A stretch of DNA of 64,000 nucleotides from Eunapius fragilis. Lineage: Eukaryota > Porifera > Demospongiae > Spongillida > Spongillidae. Shown here piece after piece: positions 56,101 to 64,000 of the stretch. Under the pieces are notes generated by a model. The model searched no databases. It saw only the letters and a program-made list of their open reading frames with translations, and was not told the DNA's origin. Both the position numbers and the translations under genes were made by a program. Location: contig OY811983.1 of NCBI GenBank assembly GCA_963681505.1, forward strand, positions 6,259,001 to 6,323,000. The letters run 5' to 3'. The first letter of the stretch is position 1, and every line of letters starts with the position of its first letter.

Positions 56101-59100
56101 ACCACATCATCACTTCTCCCTGTACATCCACATCATCACTTCTCCCTGTACCTCCACATCATCACTTCTCCCTGTACCTCCACATCATCACTTCTCCCTG
56201 TACATCCACATCATCACTTCTCCCTGTACCTCCACATCATCACTTCTCCCTGTACCTCCACATCATCACTTCTCCCTGTACATCCACATCATCACTTCTC
56301 CCTGTACCTCCACATCATCACTTCTCCCTGTACCTCCACATCATCACTTCTCCCTGTACCTCCACATCATCACTTCTCCCTGTACCTCCACATCATCACT
56401 TCTACCTGTACCTCCACATCATCACTTCTCCCTGTACCTCCACATCATCACTTCTTCCTGTACCTCCACATCATCACTTCTCACTGTACCTCCACATCAT
56501 CACTTCTCCCTGTACTTCCACATCATCACTTCTCCCTGTACCTCCACATCATCACTTCTCACTGTACCTCCACATCATCACTTCTCCCTGTACATCCTTT
56601 CCTTCACTCAGTTCAAGTACTGTCTCATCTTCACACTTGTTTCTTTACCATTCACAGTTATTTGCACTCCATGTTACTAACTGGCTTATTCTCCTTTCCA
56701 CTCAGATGGAACCAGGCATGTGAGAACTGAACTTTACTTTCCTAATGAACATTTGAAGCAGGTAATACTTTTGATTTTATTGAAACACGTAATGTGTTAG
56801 TGGATCTATCCTCTGATCACTTCACCGTTACCCTTTGACCTCCACATAACCTCTACCCACTGACCTCTACCTCCACCCTGACCTCTACCTCCACCGACCT
56901 CCACCGACCTCTACCCTACACTAACCTCCACCTCTACATAACCTCTACTCCTGACCTCTACCTACACCCCTGACCTCCACCCTTGAACTCTACCCGACCT
57001 CTATCTACACCCTGACCTCTACATAATCTCCATCCCTGACCTCTACATAACCTCCACCCCTGACCTCTATATAACCTCCACCCCTGACCTCTACATGACC
57101 TCTACCCCTGACCTCTACCTACACTGACACAGCAGTTTAGCAGTCCACATATGTAAGAAACCCCATGCACTTGTCTCATTGTTTGGATGGTTATTCACAC
57201 ATAGACAAGCGGGATTTGCACGCTTATAGTTGTAAGTAGATCTGGACTGCTGAATTCTACTGTGTGATTTCTACCTCTGTAACCCTACCTTCTGTGCTCT
57301 CTGGTGTTTGTAGGCTCCTATGAAATTAATTTATGCTTTCTTGTTGTGTTTGGCTTCTAGAATAACACTGCCACCATCAAGCATCCTGAATTCCTTCCTC
57401 CAAACCTTTCCGTGAAGGTTGGAGATATCCTACAATGTAGGGAAGAATATCTGGTCCATCAGTGTCACTGTTGTGACGTGGCTCCTGTTGGTGGTCTTGC
57501 AGAAAAGATATTTCTCAAATACCCTACCAGCAATACTTACCACACCAGGTACATTCAGTCACAGAGAGGCATTCCCTTGGCCCCAATTGAGCCTGGCACT
57601 GTAGGTATATATGAGGTTGCCACTGCCTCTCGTCCGTCAGCGGCTCAGTTGATGTATGTCATCAACATGTATGCTCAAAACGATCCTGGACCACCATGTG
57701 ATCAGCCTTTCTCAAAAGACTCGTCATCTTGTCGTTTGGAACTGTTCAACAAATGTTTGAATACACTTTCAAGTATGGATCTTAAATCTTCATTCAAACA
57801 ACATAATCCAAGTCTTGCATTTCCATGGAGAATTGGTTGTGGTATTGCTAAGGGAGATTGGAAATTGTATTTCGATTCCATTGTAAAGTTTTGCACCCAA
57901 TCTCCCAATTATGATGTAGTGATCTACCAAATGGCAGCAGAAGGACAGCCCATTGAAGGCATACCTTTACCACAGGGACATCTGATTATGACTGCTCCAC
58001 ATGCACCACTTCCTTCCTCTCTCTACCCTGCATCGCAGCAAAATATGTCTCAAGATACAGTGTGCCAAAATTCAAGCAATTCTGCACCCGCTCTTCCACC
58101 AAAGGCAATTATTCCAACCCAGATGTGGACCGGCATGACAAGTGAGCAACAACTTCCACAACCAAAGGTTGTTGCATGCATGAACGAAGACCAAGTTCAA
58201 GAAGCTGTAGAGAAGGAACGCTCTTACTGGAAATTTATTGTTAGAAAACTGGAGAATGATCACCGAGAGCAGATGGTTGTACTCCAAAGAAAATTTAAGG
58301 ATGAGCTTCAAAAAATCCAGAATATTTCTGAGCAACAGGTTGTTGAAATCAAACAAATGCTCATGTCTGTGTCTAGTGAGCTGTCAAATGAACAAGAGCA
58401 ACGACAGAAAGCAATGGAAGCAAAAGTGCTCGCTCAGCAGAAACTTGCAGAAGGGATAAAGAAACTTGAGGAAGAACGGAGACAATACCAAAACCAAATC
58501 CAGAAAAGTAGCTGTGTTCCAGAGTATTGGTCAACTGATTTTGCATTTATATCTCATAATCGTCATGTTCTGCTTGACCATGATAGTGAAGAATACAGAG
58601 TTGTGGCCAGTTTAATGTGTAACTTTCGAGAAATAGGAAGGACAAAAAAAGAGAAAGATGATGGCTTTTTTGATATTTCCACAAAATATCTGTTTGATGT
58701 CACTCAGATTGAGAGGGTAGAAAACCGTGAGTTATGGGATGCTTACTGTTATGAGCGCCAAAAATTGGTCAACTGCTATAGGAAGTTTGATGCAAAAGAA
58801 CACGGGGCAGCCACGTCACATCTTACTGATCCTGAATCTCGTGCTCGCTTCTTGCATCGCCACGAGTCTCTAGCCAATTGTGAATTATGTAATCATTTGA
58901 CACACTACCCAATGTTGACACCTTGCCATGATGGCGATCCTGAAAATCCTGTCAATGAATACTGGCTTTTTCATGGTACTGACTCGAACACAATTGACAA
59001 ATATCTCACAGTGGCTCCTGGGTATGACCCTAGAATGGGAGGAGGGTTATTTGGCCATGGATTCTACTTAGCTGAGGATCCTAGAAAGTCATTTCTCTAT

Positions 59101-59634
59101 ACCAAATGTGGGGTTTGTAAAAGTCAGAATAAACCTTGCTTGTGCTTTCAAGCTCGCGCAGGAACTTTACGCCGAACCACCTTTAACGCAGCTGGTGTTA
59201 CTTTACCCCGAACCACCTCTAATGCAGCTGGTGTTACTTTACGCCGAACCTCCTCTAACGCAGCTGATGTTACCGAAGAGACTCCCACAAGGATGCTAGT
59301 CTATCGTGCCATGTTGGGTAATGCCCAGGTCGTTATAGACAACTCAAAAGCAGATGAAATGGGCAAACTGATGAAACCCAAGCAAGATGTCCGTCTTGAT
59401 ATCCCCTATGATTCTATTCTTGTGGAGTGTATGTCTAATGTTCAGGAAGCTAGCATGCTTTTCCGTGAAATAATCCTGTACGAAAAGTTCAAAGCATACC
59501 CGGAATATATCGTCACCTTCCAGCGCCGACTTAATGACGGGGGGCCTCGACGTAATACCATTACCTTGATGCTGGACAAGGCCAAGGCATTTATAACCCG
59601 CCGGAACAGGATTTTGAATGCGGAATCTAAATAG
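53174..59634 (+). CDS. USP8-dimerisation/macrodomain/coiled-coil/PARP fusion protein
   Basis: Six exons join in phase: 53174-53262, 53460-53613, 54764-54846, 55359-55399, 56706-56761, 57361-59634, giving 898 residues. Residues 1-110 resemble the helical USP8/AMSH dimerisation domain (SIFQKAKDAQLSGDEEQSYI, then LFTTYLNVVEAV). Residues 161-335 look like a macrodomain: VGDILQ, LVHQCHC, GGLAEKIFLKYP, VINMYAQ, WRIGCGIAKGDW, a fold that binds or hydrolyses ADP-ribose. Residues 415-525 are a charged coiled coil. Residues 530-865 are a PARP catalytic domain: LWDAY, WLFHGTDSNTIDKYL with H679, GHGFYLAEDPRKS with Y710, and REIILYEKFKAYPEYIVTF with E844, so the H-Y-E triad is complete. A basic tail follows. 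Inside the PARP domain lie a CGVCKSQNKPCLC cluster and three 12-residue repeats. Macrodomain and PARP together recall PARP9/14/15; the N-terminus does not. Probable role: ADP-ribosylation signalling. Confidence 0.88.
54083..54610. mobile_element. Two inverted-repeat elements in intron 2 of the PARP fusion gene
   Basis: 54083-54157: GGAGTGTTCGAATCAAATT and inverse. 54362-54610: GGGTCGAGACAGCGAAAAGG and inverse, about 45-bp arms. Probably MITE remnants. TA repeats adjoin the second. Confidence 0.65.
54857..55290. repeat. 25-bp minisatellite, intron 3 of the PARP fusion gene
   Basis: About 17 almost identical copies of GTGCTGTTGCATGATGTG plus TTTTACA beginning about 10 bp after the exon 3 donor. 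Each copy contains TTTTACAG, an acceptor-like motif. Confidence 0.97.
55440..56597. repeat. 26-bp minisatellite, intron 4 of the PARP fusion gene
   Basis: About 44 copies of TCCCTGTACCTCCACATCAT plus CACTTC. Variants (ACATCC for ACCTCC, CACTG for CCCTG) recur in a partly regular order, a higher-order structure. No fixed spacers, so not a CRISPR. Confidence 0.97.
56830..57125. repeat. ACCTCTACCCCTGACCTCCA-type minisatellite, intron 5
   Basis: Irregular units of 12 to 24 bp made of GACCTCTAC, ATAACCTCC and ACCCCT. It is followed (57125-57270) by a weak inverted repeat (TTTAGCAGTCCA / TGGACTGCTGAA). Confidence 0.85.
59163..59270. repeat. In-frame 36-bp tandem repeat in the PARP catalytic domain
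   Basis: Three copies encode TLRRTTFNAAGV, TLPRTTSNAAGV and TLRRTSSNAADV. Copies differ by few bases, so the expansion is recent and keeps the frame. Confidence 0.95.
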
Positions 59635-59759
59635 CATAGTCCAAAATTGTTGCATAAAAATAGAACTATAATTCTATATTCTTCCTATTGTATGTTTAGA
59701 ATATGTGTATATTGCTATGGTATGTGTTTTTTAATGTAAAGGGCAGTACACCTTAAGGC

Positions 59760-60600
59760 ATTCAACCCCCTTGTCCCATCAGAGGCAGTCTCTTGGAAGA
59801 CATCACCCATCCTCCTGAAGGCGCTGTCCAACAAGGTAGACAACCAACCTCTCCAAGCTGCTAGTAGAGAACTCTTCCCACTGTATGCTGTCAGAGCTCA
59901 TCTGCTTTCTGCCTCCTCCCCATGCCCACATATTACTTCATGGATTTCTGTCACACACCTCCAAGGGGCTTGGCCTTCATCTCCAGCCTTCAGAGCTCCA
60001 GGTAGCCATCAAAGTGGTGGCTGGGCCTTGGCACTGCTGGTGGCTCCATGTGTGTTCTCTATATCCAGGGAGTGTGCTGTGACCCCCTTGGCCATCATTC
60101 TCTCTCACTTGCAAGTGTGGTGGTGATGTCATCACTGGCCATAACCACCCCCCTCTAGCTAAGGCATGTCACAAGGCCCACCTCGATGTTAAAGTGGAAG
60201 ATGGAAGCCATCTCACCCACAATGATAGCCATTCGCATCCAACTGGTACCCTGGTGCCAACTGGTCTGTCGGTAAGCCCAGCAGCCTTTTGACCTGTGTA
60301 ACATCACCTCTAAACTCTAAAGTATTTTGGAAGTGATGGGGGCCAGCCAGAGCTTACTCGGGAAGCCCGAGATCAACAACACACAGTGTAAGGAGCTCAG
60401 GTGGGTCTGTGTCCCCAATGGTAGGTGAAGCATGCAGTGTGCTTGGGGGACTGAAAGGCCATGGAGTCACTGTCACTTCTGGCCTCCCAGATCAAGCAGA
60501 GGGCCAAGCAGTAGTCCTTTGCCAACCTATACGGCACGTTTGAGCCTCAACTTTGCCAGAGCAAATGCTGTCCAGATGCTTTGCCTCTGACATGTTGGGT
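59760..60600 (+). mobile_element. LINE C-terminal remnant
   Basis: The plus strand reads CCDPLGHHSLSLA, then KCGGDVITGHNHPPLAKACH, LDVKVEDGSH and VPTGLSVSPAAF, all resembling the CCHC and endonuclease region of the LINE copies at 42480 and 43830. Frames shift. 59635-59760 should be the PARP fusion 3' UTR. Confidence 0.6.
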
Positions 60601-60847
60601 GCTACACATATGTGTGTGCTTTATGTACAAAACATTTTTACGACAGAGATTTCATTATTTAGTTTAACGTTGTATTTATATAAGACAGTCAATTAAATAT
60701 GGCCACTTTATTAACATTATTTAAAAATTGGTATACTTACCCGGGTACCTGAGCCTCTACGATGTGCCGGACATATCTGGAGTTGGAAACATATCTTTAA
60801 TACATTCACATTGATTGTATATACTGGTACATCCGCGGTCTACTAAT
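60601..60847. promoter_or_regulatory. Upstream region of RTEL1
   Basis: AT-rich sequence between the LINE remnant and the RTEL1 start codon. A TATATAAGAC-like stretch near 60675 is possible but far upstream. No clear core promoter. Confidence 0.35.
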
Positions 60848-63800
60848 ATGGAGAGCGTCGAGTTCACTATTGACAATGTGAAGGTGGAGTTCCCGTTCAA
60901 ACCTTACCCTTGCCAATTCGTGTACATGGAAAAAGTCATACAGTGCTTGCAACAGGTAAAATAACTATAAGCCATAGGTTCATGGATGACAGCATTCCAG
61001 CATGCAGATATCGAATGGCACCTGGCCGATTAAATAATTTACCCGCGTTCTCCACTCAGTGCATGCCTCCTCGTGTCCTTTCTCGCGCAGGGTACCAACG
61101 CTATCCTTGAGTCTCCTACGGGCACGGGAAAAACTTTGTGTTTACTCTGCGCAACGTTGGCATGGCGAGAGGAGCAGCTGCGACGTGGGAGCGGGACTGT
61201 GGAAGGAAACGTGTGGGACACGAGAATACCCTTGAACTCAGGTGAATGTGTGCGTGTGTGTGTGTGTGTGCATGTATGTATGTGTGAGTGTGTGTGCATA
61301 TAAATGTGTGTGTGTGCATATGTGTGTGGGTGGGTGTGGACATGCATATTTATCATTATCTAGGTGTTGGTGAAGGCATTCCAAAGATTATCTATGCATC
61401 CAGGACTCACTCACAGCTCTCACAAGTCATTCGCGAGCTCAAAAACACCAGCTACAGGTTTGTATTTCCTCCCCCCCCCCCCCCCCCACCCCTCCATTCC
61501 CTCCCCAAAATCCAAACACCAATGCCAAGACACTTATGTCTGCACAAGTGCAATCACAAGACCATCTTTAAGTTATAAGTTGGATATTAATTTTCTTACA
61601 TATCAAAGCCAACTGATCCTGATTCCCTGTACAGCTGGAACAGACATATACCTGCACATAGTGGTTTCTGTCATGCTTTTTTATTCAGACCAATCATTTC
61701 TTGTTCTTCCTTACACTGCAAGAAAAGTATGGTTATCCAAAGTTATCTTGGCTTGAGAAACTTGGGATAAACTCACAAAAGTTACCCTAAATCCAGTATA
61801 ACTCTGCACAACTACCACAAAATTACATTCATAGATCAGATAACTGTAGTTGTGCAGAGTTATACTGGATTTAGGGTAACTTTTGTGAGTTTATCCCAAG
61901 TTTCTCAAGCCTAGATAACTTAGGATAACCATACTTTTCTAGCAGTGTTAGGCCTGGGGTTACATCATGGCTTGTTCTTCCGTAGGTCTGGGGTTTCCGT
62001 CATGGCTTGTTCCCACATAAACTCAGGGCGGCTTCCATCATGGCTTGCTCTTCCATAGGCCTGGGGTTTACATCATAGCTTGTTCCCCCCATAAACTCAG
62101 GGTTTCCATCATGGCTTGCCCAGTTTCCATCATAGCTTGTTCTCCCATATAGATAGAATTTCCATCATGGCTTGTTACCCCTTAGGCCTAGAGTTTCCAT
62201 CATTGGGTCAAGGGAACAGATGTGCATCCACCCTGAGGTGCAGAGAAAGGAGACCAACACAGAGAAGGTGTGGTCGACTGGTCTGATTGGTGGAACCTTA
62301 TACCTCTGTGGGTGTCTTAGGTTCACCTCTGCAGGGCCAAGGTGAAGGCAAACTCCTGCACCTACTACAACCACTTAGATGGTTAGGTTTGCCGCTCTCC
62401 TTGCCGTACTGGTTCCTCCCTCCCTTCTCTGTTACCTTTCTGCTTTTCTGTATCTCATTTCCACTCTGTTTAACAATGTTTTCTCTTTACCACCACTCCT
62501 CCATCTTTACCACCACTCCTCCATCTTTACCACCACTCCTCCATCTTTACCACCACTCCTCCATCTTTACCACCACTCCTCCATCTTTACCACCACTCCT
62601 CCATCTTTACCACCACTCCTCCATCTTTACCACCACTCCTCCATCTTTACCACCACTCCCCCATCTTTACCACCACTCCTCCATCTTTACCACCACTCCT
62701 CCATCTTTACCACCACTCCTCCATCTTTACCACCACTCCTCCATCTTTACCACCACTCCTCCATCTTTACCACCACTCCCTCATCTTTACCACCACTCCT
62801 CCATCTTTACCACCACTCCTCCATCTTTACCACCACTCCTCCATCTTTACCACCACTCCTCCATCTTTACCACCACTCCTCCATCTTTACCACCACTCCT
62901 CCATCTTTACCACCACTCCTCCATCTTTACCACCACTCCTCCATCTTTACCACCACTCCTCCATCTTTACCACCACTCCCCCATCTTTACCACCACTCCT
63001 CCATCTTTACCACCACTCCTCCATCTTTACCACCACTCCTCCATCTTTACCACCACTCCTCCATCTTTACCACCACTCCTCCATCTTTACCACCACTCCT
63101 CCATCTTTACCACCACTCCTCCATCTTTACCACCACTCCTCCATCTTTACCACCACTCCTCCATCTTTACCACCACTCCTCCATCTTTACCACCACTCCT
63201 CCATCTTTACCACCACTCCTCCATCTTTACCACCACTCCTCCATCTTTACCACCACTCCTCCATCTTTACCACCACTCCTCCATCTTTACCACCACTCCT
63301 CCATCTTTACCACCACTCCCCCATCTTTACCACCACTCCTCCATCTTTACCACCACTCCTCCATCTTTACCACCACTCCCCCATCTTTACCACCACTCCC
63401 CCATCTTTACCACCACTCCTCCATCTTTACCACCACTCCTCCATCTTTACCACCACTCCTCCATCTTTACCACCACTCCTCCATCTTTACCACCACTCCT
63501 CCATCTTTACCACCACTCCTCCATCTTTACCACCACTCCTCCATCTTTACCACCACTCCTCCATCTTTACCACCACTCCTCCATCTTTACCACCACTCCT
63601 CCATCTTTACCACCACTCCTCCATCTTTACCACCACTCCTCCATCTTTACCACCACTCCTCCATCTTTACCACCACTCCTCCATCTTTACCACCACTCCT
63701 CCATCTTTCTCCTCAATCACATCCCCCTTGCCATCCTTCATCCTTCCTCTGTCACTCCTCCCTCCTCCCCACACCTCTGCCACTCCTCTTCCTTCATCCC

Positions 63801-64000
63801 CACACCTCTGCCACTCCTCCTCCCCACACCTCTGCCACTCCTCTTCCCTCCTCCCACACCTCTGCCACTCCTCTTCCCTCCTCCCACACCTCTGCCACTC
63901 CTCTTCCCTCATCCCCACACCTCTGCCACTCCTCCCCACACCTCTGCCACTCCTCCTCCCTCCTCCCACACCTTTGCCCATTGTCAACTGCACAGCAAAG
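60848..64000 (+). CDS. RTEL1: RTEL1, regulator of telomere elongation helicase 1 (first five exons, continues beyond window)
   Basis: RTEL1 is an XPD-family 5'-3' DNA helicase with an iron-sulfur cluster that dissolves D-loops and G-quadruplexes at telomeres and forks. Exons 60848-60955, 61091-61241, 61364-61457, 62186-62267 and 62321-62381 join in phase to about 165 residues. Seen: [20 protein letters not shown] at the start, Walker A in [33 protein letters not shown] (motif Ia), [32 protein letters not shown]. The cysteines in MCIH, HLCR and SCTY fit the first three iron-sulfur ligands. The loop after Walker A is shorter than in vertebrates. The intron between the last two exons is only 53 nt. 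The last 1.6 kb of the window is satellite within the next intron. The ATG is the first in frame and matches the family. Confidence 0.93.
61714..61947. mobile_element. Fold-back MITE, ~108-bp arms, RTEL1 intron 3
   Basis: Ends CACTGCAAGAAAAGTATGGT and its inverse, arms continuing almost perfectly to AACTCTGCACAACTAC. TTA flanks both sides and may be the target duplication. Non-coding. Confidence 0.88.
61950..62165. repeat. CATCATGGCTTGTTC minisatellite, RTEL1 intron 3
   Basis: Six or seven units of 30 to 45 bp containing TCCATCATGGCTTGTTC and TAGGCCTGGGGTT. The last unit runs into the acceptor of the exon at 62186, whose first bases CCTAGAGTTTCCATCAT match the repeat. Confidence 0.85.
62482..63706. 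repeat. 20-bp minisatellite, ~61 copies, RTEL1 intron
   Basis: CTCCATCTTTACCACCACTC repeated with almost no variation (only CCC for CCT or CTC in a few copies). The near perfection suggests recent expansion or homogenisation. Confidence 0.97.
63720..63985. repeat. CACACCTCTGCCACTCCTCT minisatellite
   Basis: About nine irregular units of 21 to 33 bp follow the 20-bp satellite and reach the window edge. Confidence 0.9.

Noticed and set aside
55440-63706. Possible CRISPR-like arrays
   Set aside because: Units are contiguous without unique spacers, within introns of animal genes; they are minisatellites.

Overview
The window is animal genomic DNA. Genes are split by many short spliceosomal introns, orthologues are clearly metazoan, and transposon remnants, microsatellites and minisatellites are dense. 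The gene set (VPS15, kynurenine aminotransferase, SID-1 channel, DUSP23-like phosphatase, RTEL1), intronless receptors with no close vertebrate counterpart, compact spacing and LINE fragments suggest a non-vertebrate, possibly early-branching marine animal such as a sponge. That placement is inference. Nothing points to a prokaryote, plasmid or organelle.

Layout. 1-12122 (-): 5' half of PIK3R4/VPS15, 25 exons traced, running off the left edge. 12123-12218: a 96-bp gap between divergent start codons. 12219-18025 (+): a complete 15-exon kynurenine/glutamine aminotransferase. 18967-24320 (-): a SID-1 family dsRNA channel, 3' part convincing, N-terminus unresolved. 27966-28829, 45702-46607 and 48624-49184 (+): three related single-exon seven-helix receptors, the third cut off. 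Between and around them are two exons of an unrecognised secreted protein (33615-33979, -), an intronless NmrA-like gene (36349-37251, -) with a duplicated 5' scrap, a two-exon DUSP23-like phosphatase (38964-40830, +), and many LINE and MITE remnants. 53174-59634 (+): a six-exon gene joining a USP8-type dimerisation domain, a macrodomain, a coiled coil and a PARP catalytic domain. 60848-62381 and beyond (+): 5' end of RTEL1, leaving the window inside a 20-bp satellite.

The genes form no operon or single pathway. The most unusual protein is the macrodomain-PARP fusion, which could both bind or remove and attach ADP-ribose, and which carries an in-frame 36-bp repeat inside its catalytic domain. 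The most unusual DNA pattern is that several intronic minisatellites start at a splice site and copy the exon-intron junction into each unit, so these genes carry arrays of decoy splice donors. Long pure G or C runs of 15 to about 35 bases are also remarkably frequent.

Gene models were made by reading splice sites and phase by eye against remembered family sequences. No search or expression data was available.
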